Origin: Clostridia bacterium | GTDB lineage: Bacteria; Bacillota; Clostridia; Oscillospirales; UBA644 | DNA length: 40,405 nt | Assembly: GCA_017623595.1 (NCBI GenBank) | Contig: JAGAOU010000044.1 | Span: forward strand, 132,914-173,318 | Direction of reading: 5' to 3' | Shown here: positions 1 to 8,630 of the stretch, in pieces | Numbering within the stretch: position 1 is the stretch's first letter | Layout: the number at the start of each line of letters is the position of its first letter | Notes under the pieces: model-generated | The model's input: only the letters and a program-made list of their open reading frames with translations | What the model was told of the DNA's origin: nothing | The model's database searches: none | Translations under genes and position numbers: made by a program

Positions 1-1
1 T

Positions 2-730
2 TCGATCCGTGATCAATTGGATCAGGCAAAGAAGAAACTTTCTGCAAAGTGGTCGGGATACCGTTATATTGCCTATTTTCAAGCTTATACCAACACCTAC
101 GGTCCCCTTTCTCTACTTCGTCGCTTGTTTGAGGAGGCGATCTCCGATCCGGAGGTTGCGGTTCTTTCGATTGCTACCCGACCGGATTGCCTTCCTGCGG
201 AGGTTCTGGATCTTTTGTCCGAGCTGAATCAACGTAAGCCTCTTTGGGTGGAGTTGGGACTTCAGACCTCCTCTGACGAAACCGCCGCCCGTATGAATCG
301 AGGGTACGATCGCATTGTCTATGAAACTGCGGTAGGGGAGCTTCGGCGGCGGGGGATTTCTGTGATTACCCATTTGATTTTTGGCCTTCCCGGGGAAACC
401 GAGGAGCAGATGCTGGAATCGGTGCGTTATGTTTCCCGATACACCGACGGAATCAAGTTGCAGATGCTGCAAGTTCTGAAAGGGTCCGTTTTGGGGGAGA
501 GATATGAGTCGAATCCCTTCCCTTTGTTGACCGAGGATGCCTACGTGAATCTGATCTGTGAGGCCATTGCCCTTCTTCCCGATCATGTTACGGTTCACCG
601 CCTGACAGGCGATCCGCCCGAAGATCTGTTGATTGCTCCCGTATGGACCGCCGATAAAAAGCGTGTCCTTGCTCGTATCCGTGCAACACTGAACGAAAAA
701 GATATTGTACAGGGCGCTCAAAACGGATGA
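2..730 (+). CDS. Radical SAM protein, TIGR01212 (YtqA/YhcC) family, 5' end outside the window
   Basis: The reading frame is open from base 2, so the N-terminal part, including the CxxxCxxC cluster motif, lies upstream of the window. What is visible is the C-terminal two thirds of a radical SAM protein. The blocks IAYFQAYTNTY, ATRPDCL, WVELGLQT, HLIFGLPGE and VHRLTGD are hallmarks of the YtqA (Bacillus) / YhcC (E. coli) family. An internal TTG at 17 can be read as a start but has no ribosome site and would remove family sequence. Family members are putative SAM-dependent RNA- or protein-modifying enzymes without a settled reaction. The gene ends at a bidirectional hairpin shared with the converging gene. 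The family call is firm; the function is open. Confidence 0.9.
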   Translation, partial: SIRDQLDQAKKKLSAKWSGYRYIAYFQAYTNTYGPLSLLRRLFEEAISDPEVAVLSIATRPDCLPAEVLDLLSELNQRKPLWVELGLQTSSDETAARMNRGYDRIVYETAVGELRRRGISVITHLIFGLPGETEEQMLESVRYVSRYTDGIKLQMLQVLKGSVLGERYESNPFPLLTEDAYVNLICEAIALLPDHVTVHRLTGDPPEDLLIAPVWTADKKRVLARIRATLNEKDIVQGAQNG

Positions 731-757
731 AAGCTCCTTCCCAAGGGAAGGAGCTTT
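730..757. terminator. Bidirectional intrinsic terminator between converging genes
   Basis: A near-perfect inverted repeat (AAAGCTCCTTCCC, 2-nt centre, GGGAAGGAGCTTT) begins at the radical SAM stop codon and ends 4 nt before the stop codon of the leftward transferase gene. The A- and T-rich ends give it weak polarity in both directions. Confidence 0.75.
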
Positions 758-761
758 CGCG

Positions 762-2333
762 TTATTCTTCGGTTATACTGCGGGATCCGTAAAGGAAATT
801 TCGGTCATAATAGGGGGACGCCTTGCTGATTTCCTTGTTCAAATAGTCAATTCCGTACCGTTCACAGAGCGTTTGCTCATCGGAGTAGAGATTGACGCCC
901 AATCCGAGTCGATCGCCTTCAATGGTGCACCCCAGCGCCGCTAAGGTAGTGGGGAACATATCGAATGTTGTAAAATCACGGTTCTTTTCTTTCGTCGGCT
1001 TGATGGGAGCGTTGATAATGCAGTTGTAGACCCGTCTTGTGTAATCCTGGGGAACTACCGTGGAGAAATAGGTGTTGTTCATGCTGTTGTGGTCTCCTAC
1101 GATAATCACCGTGGTGTTTTCATAGAAGGGCTGACAGGAGAGCCATTCCACAAAGTCATTGATTTGGCAGGATGCGCAGGAAAGAACGTCCTCGAATCTT
1201 GTATTCTTTTTCTCTTGATCACTCATACCCTTGATGCTTCTTCTTCGGCACATCAGACAGACGTTCCCCGAGGGAGAATGGGTATCAATGGTGAACATTG
1301 TGAAGGCAAAGGGCTCTTCTTTCTTTGAGAGATCGGTTAAAACCTCTTTCGCATATTCGTAGAGATAATGATCCTCTATCCCCCAAAATTCATCGTGATA
1401 ATCCTTGTAAGGAAGAAGATTTTCCACATCCTGAGCCGTATAATAGTCGTAAATATTTTCGGTTCCGTGCTGGGAATAATACTTTCCCTGTCCCGCAAAG
1501 GTGGCGTCCGACCCCATCATCAGGGCTTGGTTGTATCCGTTTTGGTCAAGAATGTCGGAAAGGGTTGTCAGACCGGGCAGAACCAGCGAATATTTCCCCA
1601 AACCGTTATTCCAGATATTGTTCGGCAGGCAAAGGGGAACCCCCGATGTTTGCGCAATGGTTGCGGCAATGGTCCAGGTGGTTCCCACGGGGGTCAACGC
1701 TCCTCCAACCCCATCCCGATGGGAGAAATTGGTATGATTTTTTGCCAACGAGGTCAGTTCAGGGATCACATTCTTTTTCAATGCGCCTCCGTTTTCTGTG
1801 TCCATGAAGGAAATTTCCATGGATTCCAGATAAATATAGACCAGGTTCCGCTTCTTTTCGGGGAATTTGATGTTTGTATCTTTTGGATGCACGTATTCTG
1901 TATCAAACAGTTCTGTGCTGTCACATTGTTGCTGAATGTATTCAAATAAGCCAATGGCATTGCCGCTGCGCTCAAAGGAGACGATTGCAAAAATTGCCGA
2001 CAGGGCAAGGGCGATGATGCGATAGACCGTGCGGCGGACCGAGTCCTTGAAAAAGCGCTTGAAAAACACCTTCGGAATCAGCACCAAAAGGGTAATCAGT
2101 GTGGCAGAGCACAATACTGTGGGCAACACGCTTTCCAGTAAAAATGCGATGACGGGCGTGGAATCGGTGCCGTTAAGATCGGAAAAGAGGGTGAAAATAA
2201 TGGCATCCATCCCCACGCTTTTTACGAAGTTGTTAAAGAACCAAAGCCGTGTGAAAAGGAGGAATGTTCCTAATGTAAGACACAAGCCCGAAAAAAAGTA
2301 AAACAAAATGCTGTAGACCGTAGCTTTTTTCAT
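762..2333 (-). CDS. LTA synthase/OpgB-like phosphoglycerol transferase, copy 2
   Basis: A 523-residue membrane-anchored enzyme of the alkaline-phosphatase/sulfatase fold. Three hydrophobic segments (about residues 8-32, 60-90 and 104-124) anchor it; the rest should lie outside the membrane. The metal and catalytic signatures are present: Glu170 in YLESME, Thr218/219 in GTTWT (nucleophile region), DTH at 350-352 and GDH at 413-415. A CxxC pair (359-362) follows the DTH motif, and more Cys occur near 386-389. GTTWT followed by QTSGVPL resembles OpgB/MdoB phosphoglycerol transferases more than classical LtaS. The likely job is transfer of glycerol phosphate from phosphatidylglycerol to a cell-surface glycan. 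It starts 5 nt after its paralogue and is the last gene of a three-gene operon. Substrate is unknown. Confidence 0.88.
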   Translation of the reverse strand: MKKATVYSILFYFFSGLCLTLGTFLLFTRLWFFNNFVKSVGMDAIIFTLFSDLNGTDSTPVIAFLLESVLPTVLCSATLITLLVLIPKVFFKRFFKDSVRRTVYRIIALALSAIFAIVSFERSGNAIGLFEYIQQQCDSTELFDTEYVHPKDTNIKFPEKKRNLVYIYLESMEISFMDTENGGALKKNVIPELTSLAKNHTNFSHRDGVGGALTPVGTTWTIAATIAQTSGVPLCLPNNIWNNGLGKYSLVLPGLTTLSDILDQNGYNQALMMGSDATFAGQGKYYSQHGTENIYDYYTAQDVENLLPYKDYHDEFWGIEDHYLYEYAKEVLTDLSKKEEPFAFTMFTIDTHSPSGNVCLMCRRRSIKGMSDQEKKNTRFEDVLSCASCQINDFVEWLSCQPFYENTTVIIVGDHNSMNNTYFSTVVPQDYTRRVYNCIINAPIKPTKEKNRDFTTFDMFPTTLAALGCTIEGDRLGLGVNLYSDEQTLCERYGIDYLNKEISKASPYYDRNFLYGSRSITEE

Positions 2334-2338
2334 GGCAA

Positions 2339-3910
2339 TCAGGATCCCTTTGTTTTTCGTGTTCCGTAGAGGAAGGTTTTTTCATAGAAAGGAGAGACCT
2401 TGTTCAATTCTGTCTTGAGATATTCAAAGGAAATGAGCTCGCAGAGAGTTTTTTGATCCGAAAACAGATTGGTTCCCAGCCCCAGCCGATCCCCTTCAAT
2501 TTTGCATCCCATGGAGGCAAGGGTTGTGGGCAGCATATCCAAGGTGGTGAATTCTCTGTTCTTTTCCTGTTTTGGAGAGATGGGGGTGTTCAGGAAGCAG
2601 TTGTAGACACGGCGCACGTATTCCTCCGGAACCTTGGCATTGAAGTAGTCATTGTTCATGCTGTAGTGATCACCTGTAATAATCACCGTGGTGTTTTCAT
2701 AGAAGTCCTGTTCCTGAATCCATTGCACAAAACGGCTGACCTGTCTGCTGGAGCAGGAAAGAACATCTTCAAACTGGAGTTGCTTTGCTTCCTCCTCGCT
2801 CAGCCCCTCCGTTGATCTCAGCTTGCAGTATTGGCAAGGATGTCCCTCGGGATGATGCGTGTCAACGGTGAGCATTGTGAAGGCGAAAGGCTTCTCCTGT
2901 TTGGAAATTTCGGTTAGCTTTTGCTGTGCGTAACGGAAGAGGAAGAAATCCTCGTAGCCCCAAAAGTCGTCATAATAGTCCTGCTCGGGAAGCAGTTCTT
3001 CACGGGCGGTAAACAGATCGTAGATCTTGTCAATTCCATGCTGGGAGAAGAATTCTCTCCGTCCGCCGAAGGAGGCATCGGAGCCAACCATCAAGGTTTG
3101 ATAATAACCGTTTTCTTGGAGAATATTCGTCAGCGTGTTCAATCCGGGAAGTACTTGACTGTAATAATTCAATCCGTTTTCCCAAATGTCATCGGGCAGG
3201 CAAAGAGGAACTCCCGATGTTTGGGTCACCATGGCGGCAATGGTCCATGTGGATCCGGTAGTGGTCTGTGCGCCTCCGATCCCCTCGGATTGAGAGAAGT
3301 TCAGGTTGTTTTTTGCAAGTTCGGTCAATTCGGGAATCAGATTTTCAGATATGGCGCCTCCGTTTTCCTCGTCCATGAAGGTGTTCTCCATGGATTCAAG
3401 ATAAATATAAATCAAGTTTCGTTTTTCTTCGGGAAATTCGATCTCTACGTCTGCAGGATTGACGTAATGCTCATCAAAAATTTTTGTGCTGTCTTGGCGG
3501 GCCGCAAGATATTCAAACAATCCAATGTGATTTGCCGAGAACACGAAAAGGGAAAGCATCAGCGTTGCCGCAAGGACAAGGGCTATGGTTTTGTGCAGTT
3601 TTTGGGAGATCTGATACTTTTTGAGTTTTGTAACGGAAAGGATTCGCGGCAGGGCAATCAGAATCGAAATTACGGCCGCAGAACACATCACCGTGGGGAG
3701 AAGCCCTTCCAAAAGATAACTGTTCACCAGTCCCGAATCCACGCCGTGCATATCGGAAAACAGAGTGAAAATAACCGAATCCAGTCCCACCGCCGAATTG
3801 AAGCTGCGGGTAAACCAAAATGCGGCAAAAATCATGGTAAAGCCCAGCGTAACCAGAAGTCCGCTGATAAAAAAGATAAGAATGGCAGAGAATTTAATAG
3901 GCTTCTTCAT
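2339..3910 (-). CDS. LTA synthase/OpgB-like phosphoglycerol transferase, copy 1
   Basis: This is a tandem paralogue of the following gene: also 523 residues, with the same order of three N-terminal hydrophobic segments, YLESME, a GSTWT nucleophile block, DTHHP, CxxC and GDH, and the same C-terminal TTLDMLPTTLASMG block. By eye roughly half of the residues match. The conserved motifs suggest both copies are active, so the pair may differ in acceptor or timing rather than being a decaying duplicate. Both have the CxxC pair a few residues after DTH, pointing to a metal site or disulfide typical of this subgroup. It lies 30 nt downstream of the Sel1-repeat gene and is probably transcribed from that gene's promoter. 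Confidence 0.88.
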   Translation of the reverse strand: MKKPIKFSAILIFFISGLLVTLGFTMIFAAFWFTRSFNSAVGLDSVIFTLFSDMHGVDSGLVNSYLLEGLLPTVMCSAAVISILIALPRILSVTKLKKYQISQKLHKTIALVLAATLMLSLFVFSANHIGLFEYLAARQDSTKIFDEHYVNPADVEIEFPEEKRNLIYIYLESMENTFMDEENGGAISENLIPELTELAKNNLNFSQSEGIGGAQTTTGSTWTIAAMVTQTSGVPLCLPDDIWENGLNYYSQVLPGLNTLTNILQENGYYQTLMVGSDASFGGRREFFSQHGIDKIYDLFTAREELLPEQDYYDDFWGYEDFFLFRYAQQKLTEISKQEKPFAFTMLTVDTHHPEGHPCQYCKLRSTEGLSEEEAKQLQFEDVLSCSSRQVSRFVQWIQEQDFYENTTVIITGDHYSMNNDYFNAKVPEEYVRRVYNCFLNTPISPKQEKNREFTTLDMLPTTLASMGCKIEGDRLGLGTNLFSDQKTLCELISFEYLKTELNKVSPFYEKTFLYGTRKTKGS

Positions 3911-3940
3911 AGATAGCTTCTCTTTCTTTCCGAAAACGGA

Positions 3941-4516
3941 TTAAAAATGTGTTTCACATTCTTCCATTCCCAATTCTGCTTTTCGGAGCAGAGACAGGGC
4001 GTGGCTGTCGCCGTAGTTCGCATCATCGCTGACCGTTTCCGCTACGGCTTGATAGTATTCATAGGCGTCTTCAAAGGATTGCGCAGTGCCTTTTCCTTCC
4101 TTTTTGCAAGTGGCAAGGCGATAACAAAGGTCAGCAATGAGGGGTGTGTTTTCTTCGGGGGCGCAGGCTGCGATTTCATAGGCACGCAGATAGTATCCGA
4201 AGGCGCGGACGGCATCCTTTTCCAGCCCGCCCTTGCCGCGATAATAAAAATCACCCAGCTTCATCATGCTGCCCGGATCCTCCAACTCACTGGCTCTCAT
4301 AAAGCAATAAGCCGCCATGCGGTTGTCCGCCTTGACGCCGCGGCCCGTCTGATAGCAAAAACCCAGATTGCCCATGGCGACCGTGTTTCCCAGCTTGCAG
4401 GCGGCACGGTAATACTCGAAGGCTTCGGCTTCTTCTCCGTCACGGAACAGTTCTGTTCCGATGCGGACCAATTCTTCCGAATTTCCCGCCTCAAACAGGG
4501 TCTGCAGATCTGTCAT
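3941..4516 (-). CDS. Sel1-repeat (TPR-like) protein
   Basis: A 191-residue soluble protein made of Sel1-like repeats: segments such as AMGNLGFCYQTGRGV and SMMKLGDFYYRGKGGL show the typical A/G spacing of about 36 residues. Such proteins are protein-protein adaptors. No signal peptide is present, so it should be cytoplasmic. An upstream in-frame ATG at 4543 would give nine extra residues, but a strong AAAGGAGG lies at 4527-4534, 10 nt before the ATG at 4516, so the shorter start is chosen. It is the first gene of the operon with the two phosphoglycerol transferases and has a near-consensus promoter. A role in envelope glycan modification is inferred from position only. Confidence 0.85.
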   Translation of the reverse strand: MTDLQTLFEAGNSEELVRIGTELFRDGEEAEAFEYYRAACKLGNTVAMGNLGFCYQTGRGVKADNRMAAYCFMRASELEDPGSMMKLGDFYYRGKGGLEKDAVRAFGYYLRAYEIAACAPEENTPLIADLCYRLATCKKEGKGTAQSFEDAYEYYQAVAETVSDDANYGDSHALSLLRKAELGMEECETHF

Positions 4517-4551
4517 TGTGCCGTCGCCTCCTTTGTTTTTCACATTTTATC

Positions 4552-4580
4552 ATTATACACCAATTATCGAGAAATGTCAA
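4552..4580 (-). promoter_or_regulatory. Consensus sigma-A-type promoter for the Sel1/transferase operon
   Basis: On the minus strand TTGACA (4580-4575), 17 nt, then TATAAT (4557-4552). Both boxes match the consensus exactly. It lies about 35 nt upstream of the chosen Sel1 start codon. Confidence 0.85.
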
Positions 4581-4887
4581 CAAAAGTTGAGAAATCTTAA
4601 GGGTTTTGAAAGAATTTTGTTTGTTTTCTGCCAAAATATTGATCGCAAGCAAAGAGAGGAGCTTAATCTATTATTGCGGATTCCAAATTTCGGAAAAATC
4701 GCCGTATTTTTGTTGGAATTACGACACACAAAAGTGTTATTCTTTTATTATAATAAAAGAAACGAGTGAGATTGTATCTTGTTTGTGGCAGATTTTCGGC
4801 AAAGGTCCGATTTTCTGCGAAAAAGTGATTCGCCCCCGTTGTCTTTGCAAATTCCCCCATATTTGGGGTTGATCGGAGATGTGTACA
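4581..4887. other. Intergenic region with a 22-nt perfect AT palindrome
   Basis: No gene is supported in this stretch. Bases 4740-4761 form a perfect palindrome centred on TTATAA (half-site TTCTTTTATTA). It contains a TATAAT-like -10 in either direction but no good -35 at the right distance. It may be a repressor operator or part of the promoter of the downstream membrane-protein gene. A CCCCATATTTGGGG inverted repeat lies near 4855-4868, just before the ribosome site. Confidence 0.45.
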
Positions 4888-6573
4888 ATGAAAAAAGTAT
4901 TGCCTGTGGCATTGCGTGTTCTTGTTTCCGCTTTGCTGATTTCCCTTGTTTTTTGGTTCACCCTGCCGCCTTTGAATATTTTCAGCAGCGATTTCTGGTC
5001 CTTTTTGTTCTGGTCTATGGTGATCGTGATTGTTGTGAATTTTGCGGGGAACCTGTTGTCCTTCGTCCGGCAACTGTCCTCGGGGGATACCGTTAGCTTT
5101 CGTCCCTCGGTGAAGGGCTCTGCAAAGAGTCTCGGGCTTCCCGTGCTGATCATTCTGGGGGCCATAGTTGTGATGCTGGTCTTTTCCCTTCTGTTCAACA
5201 TTATCGGTATGGAGTTGTTTAATGCATCCTCTTACCGTGATTTGATCACCATTCAAGACGGAAACTTTTCCGAGGACGTGGCGGAATTGAATATGTCCCA
5301 AATTCCCGTTGTGGACCGCAACACCTCCATTGCCCTCGGGAAACGGAAACTGGGGGAGATGAGCGACCTTGTCTCTCAGTTTGAAATTGCCGCCGACTAT
5401 ACGCAGATCAACTATAACGATGTTCCCGTCCGCGTAACCCCCCTCAGTTACGGTGATATTATCAAATGGTTCAATAATCAATCGGAAGGAATTCCCGGCT
5501 ATCTGCGGGTGGATATGACCACCCAGGAGGTTACCCTTGAACGTCTTGAGGAGGGCATCCGCTATTCCGAGAGTGAGTACTTCATGCGGTATATCCATCG
5601 TTACCTTCGCTTCAAATATCCCACCAAGATATTTGCCGATGTGTCCTTTGAAATCGACGATAGCGGTGCACCCTATTGGGTTGCCTCCACCGTGGAATAT
5701 AAAATCGGCTTTTGGAGCGGTATGGATATCGGCGGGGTGGTGCTGGTCAATGCCGTGACGGGAGATTCCGAATATTACGATGTGGAGAATGCTCCCGAGT
5801 GGATCGACCAGGTCTATGATTCCGAGTTGATTATTGAGCAGTTGACCTATAACGGCAAATACCGCTCCGGATTCTGGAACTCCATCTTCGGTCAGAAGGG
5901 GGTTCTCAAGCCCACGGAGGGCTACAACTATATTGCCCTCGACGACGATGTCTGGCTCTACACCGGTATGACCTCTGTGGTCAGCGATGAGTCTAATGTA
6001 GGTTTTGTTCTGGTCAATATGAGAACCAAGGAGACCCGTTATTATGCCGTTCCCGGTGCGGAGGAGTATTCCGCAATGGATTCCGCCGAAGGGCAGGTTC
6101 AGCATCTGAAGTATACCGCAACCTTCCCCCTGCTTTTGAATATCGGCAACCGTCCCACCTATTTCATGTCTCTGAAGGATGCGGCGGGCTTGGTGAAAAT
6201 GTATGCCTTTGTGGACGTTCAGCAGTATCAGATCGTCGGTACAGGCTCCTCGGTTGCCTCTGCCCAAGCCGATTATCTTGAGAAACTGAAGGCCGACGGG
6301 CAGATTGTCCCCGATCGCCCCCAGGATTCCGATACAAAAACACTGATCGGCGTGGTTTCGGGACTTGCCACCGCTGTTGTGGACGGTAACAGTATGTATT
6401 ATATCCGTCTGCTTGCCGAAGATGGCAAGACTTATACCTTCTCCGCTTCCATCGCTCTTTCTTCCGATTTGCCCTTCCTTCAGCAGGGAGATCGGTTGGA
6501 AATCACGCAGACCGAGGACGGAGCCATGACTGAGCTGCGAATTTTGGATCCCCTGCCCGCTCAGCCCGAATAA
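4888..6573 (+). CDS. Membrane-anchored protein of unknown function with large extracytoplasmic domain
   Basis: I do not recognise this 561-residue protein with confidence. Three hydrophobic segments are visible in the first 115 residues (about 8-28, 32-55 and 88-110), followed by about 450 residues rich in aromatic, beta-type sequence with blocks such as YFMRYIHRYLRFKYPTK and TPYWVASTV-like repeats that alternate with FVLVNMRT/VVLVNAVT strands. This looks like repeated beta domains displayed outside the cell. The C-terminal 80 residues resemble a small OB-like strand-rich domain. The start at 4888 is chosen because GGAG lies 9 nt upstream; the ATG at 4879 directly abuts that site. A hairpin separates it from the GH42 gene. 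It could be a sensor or scaffold for envelope or glycan processes; that is a guess. Confidence 0.75.
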   Translation: MKKVLPVALRVLVSALLISLVFWFTLPPLNIFSSDFWSFLFWSMVIVIVVNFAGNLLSFVRQLSSGDTVSFRPSVKGSAKSLGLPVLIILGAIVVMLVFSLLFNIIGMELFNASSYRDLITIQDGNFSEDVAELNMSQIPVVDRNTSIALGKRKLGEMSDLVSQFEIAADYTQINYNDVPVRVTPLSYGDIIKWFNNQSEGIPGYLRVDMTTQEVTLERLEEGIRYSESEYFMRYIHRYLRFKYPTKIFADVSFEIDDSGAPYWVASTVEYKIGFWSGMDIGGVVLVNAVTGDSEYYDVENAPEWIDQVYDSELIIEQLTYNGKYRSGFWNSIFGQKGVLKPTEGYNYIALDDDVWLYTGMTSVVSDESNVGFVLVNMRTKETRYYAVPGAEEYSAMDSAEGQVQHLKYTATFPLLLNIGNRPTYFMSLKDAAGLVKMYAFVDVQQYQIVGTGSSVASAQADYLEKLKADGQIVPDRPQDSDTKTLIGVVSGLATAVVDGNSMYYIRLLAEDGKTYTFSASIALSSDLPFLQQGDRLEITQTEDGAMTELRILDPLPAQPE

Positions 6574-6593
6574 TCGAAAATCAACAACCGAAT

Positions 6594-6624
6594 ACGCTCT
6601 GCCGACTATTTTTCGGTGGAGCGT
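6594..6624 (+). terminator. Hairpin between membrane-protein gene and GH42 gene
   Basis: ACGCTC pairs with GAGCGT and an inner CCGA pairs with TCGG. The T-run after the stem is poor, so this could be a weak terminator or a processing/attenuation hairpin rather than a full stop. Confidence 0.4.
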
Positions 6625-6651
6625 TTCGGCACATATCAGGAGGACATTTTC

Positions 6652-8619
6652 ATGAGTGACCCCATCTATTTCGGAGCCGCCTATTACCCCGAGGCATGGC
6701 CCGAATCCGAGCGCCCCTATGATATTAAAATGATGAAAGAGGCGGGTATGAATGTCATGCGCTTCGGTGAATTTGCATGGCATAAAATGGAGCCTCGACC
6801 GGGAGAGTATGATTTTAAGTGGCTTCATGAGGTTGTGGACGATCTTGCCGCCAACGGGATTAAATCGGTTCTCGGTACGCCTACCGCAACCCCTCCCCGT
6901 TGGTTTTTGAAGGCACATCCCGATGCGGCAAAGCTGCATGCGGACGGATACCGTATGCCCCACGGCGGACGGCGGCACTGCTGTTCCAACAATCCCGCTT
7001 ATCAGGAAGCGTGTAACCGTATTGTGGAAGCCATGGCCAGGGAATTCGGGGACGATCCCAACGTCATTGCATGGCAACTGGACAACGAGATTTATTCCTT
7101 CAGCACCTGCACCTGCCCCGTCTGTGAAGAGAAATTCCACCGTTATTTGGAGCAAAAATACGGTACCATCGATGCGCTGAATGCCGCATGGAATCTGGAA
7201 CTGTTCAGCCAGGCCTACGATTCCTTCGACGACATCCCCATGCCTGTTCACGGATGGCAATCGCCCCATCTGAAGCAGGAATGGAAGGCCTTCCACTATC
7301 AGAGTGATATTGCGTTTATCCACGGTCATCGGGACATTCTCGCAAAATATGTCAAGGTTCCCATCAGTACCGATCAGATGCCTGTCAACGGCATGGGATA
7401 CGAAGAAATGACCGAGCCTTTGGATCTGGTCATGTTCAACCATTATAACACCAAAGAAAACATTCATGCCCTCCCGTTCTGGTTTGACCATCTGCGCACA
7501 CTGAAGGATCATCCCTTTTGGAACACCGAAACCGCCACCGGTTGGAACGGCTCGGAATCCTGCGTGCAGGTGATGAAGCCCATTGGCTTCTGCCGCCTCA
7601 ATTCCTGGTTGCCCGTTGCCTTGGGCGGTGAAGCAAACCTCTATTGGTTGTGGCGCCAGCACCGTGCAGGTCATGAACTGATTCACGGGTCTGTGATTTC
7701 CGCCGCCGGAAGACCGCTTCCCATGTTTGACGAGGTTCAACAGCTGTCCCGTGAGTTTGCCGTCGCCAAGGATTTCCTGCGGGAGACGAAGGTTGATACC
7801 CCCATCGCCTTCCACTTTACCTCTCTCGGCTGGCAAATGATGGGAATTCAACCTGTTGTTAAAGGGCTTGGCTATGAATCTGCGTTGAAGGAATATTTTT
7901 ATCAGCCCATTTCCGACATGGGGCTTCGTCCCGACCTGATCGGCGCACGGAAGGATCTTTCTACCTATAAGGTCCTCTTTACACCTCTTCTCATGTCCTT
8001 GGAGGACGGAGATCTTGGCGACCGCATCGAAGAATGGGTCATCCACGGCGGTACCTGGGTGGTCGGTCCCTGTACCGACATCCGTACGGCTATCGGTACC
8101 CACTATATTGACCGCGCTATGGGACGTCTGGAGCGCATGACGGGCAGTAAGATGCTCGGCGCTATGCCCGACGGCGGTACTTATGTCCGCAGTAAGTGGA
8201 ATGACGGGGAAGACTTCGGTGCAAATCATTGGCAGGAGGTCTATGATCCCGCCGAAATGGTGGAGACCTTGGTCTCCGTGACCGACGGTTATGAATCCAT
8301 GAAGGGCGGAGCTCTTCTGCAGAAAATTCATTACGGTAAGGGTGTGATTTATCTGCTTGGTACCCTTCCCTCCGAAGCCGATATGAAGAAGATTGTTCGC
8401 TTGGTCTGCGCCGATGTGGGGATTGCAATCCCCGAGACCTCCGGCCGTGTGTTGGCGATTCCTCGCAAGGGTGACCATCGGGAAGGTTTGATTTTGATGG
8501 AAACGGGCAATGAGCCTGCTACGTATATTCTCAATCGCGCCATGACCGATATTCTCACAGGGAAGACCTATCAAGGCACCGTTGAACTCAAGCCCTACGA
8601 TGTCCTTGTTCTCGAATAA
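6652..8619 (+). CDS. Glycoside hydrolase family 42 beta-galactosidase
   Basis: A 655-residue cytoplasmic enzyme (no signal peptide) releasing terminal beta-galactosyl, or possibly alpha-arabinosyl, units from oligosaccharides. The order is TIM barrel (about 1-380), a trimerisation domain (about 385-590) and a small C-terminal beta domain. The acid/base is Glu146 in WQLDNE and the nucleophile Glu293 in FWNTETATGWNG. Cys110, Cys153, Cys155 and Cys158 reproduce the zinc cluster found in many GH42 enzymes. The start at 6652 has AGGAGG 8 nt upstream; an earlier GTG at 6616 has no such site. The gene for a beta-helix protein follows after 11 nt, so the two are probably co-translated and act on the same glycan. 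The family call is secure; the exact linkage is not. Confidence 0.95.
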   Translation: MSDPIYFGAAYYPEAWPESERPYDIKMMKEAGMNVMRFGEFAWHKMEPRPGEYDFKWLHEVVDDLAANGIKSVLGTPTATPPRWFLKAHPDAAKLHADGYRMPHGGRRHCCSNNPAYQEACNRIVEAMAREFGDDPNVIAWQLDNEIYSFSTCTCPVCEEKFHRYLEQKYGTIDALNAAWNLELFSQAYDSFDDIPMPVHGWQSPHLKQEWKAFHYQSDIAFIHGHRDILAKYVKVPISTDQMPVNGMGYEEMTEPLDLVMFNHYNTKENIHALPFWFDHLRTLKDHPFWNTETATGWNGSESCVQVMKPIGFCRLNSWLPVALGGEANLYWLWRQHRAGHELIHGSVISAAGRPLPMFDEVQQLSREFAVAKDFLRETKVDTPIAFHFTSLGWQMMGIQPVVKGLGYESALKEYFYQPISDMGLRPDLIGARKDLSTYKVLFTPLLMSLEDGDLGDRIEEWVIHGGTWVVGPCTDIRTAIGTHYIDRAMGRLERMTGSKMLGAMPDGGTYVRSKWNDGEDFGANHWQEVYDPAEMVETLVSVTDGYESMKGGALLQKIHYGKGVIYLLGTLPSEADMKKIVRLVCADVGIAIPETSGRVLAIPRKGDHREGLILMETGNEPATYILNRAMTDILTGKTYQGTVELKPYDVLVLE

Positions 8620-8630
8620 AGGAGGTTAAC

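Noticed and set aside
4663..8574. A 1303-codon open frame on the minus strand opposite the membrane-protein and GH42 genes
   Set aside because: It has no family motifs and only low-complexity His/Gly-rich sequence, and both genes opposite it are clearly real. It arises from codon bias in those genes.
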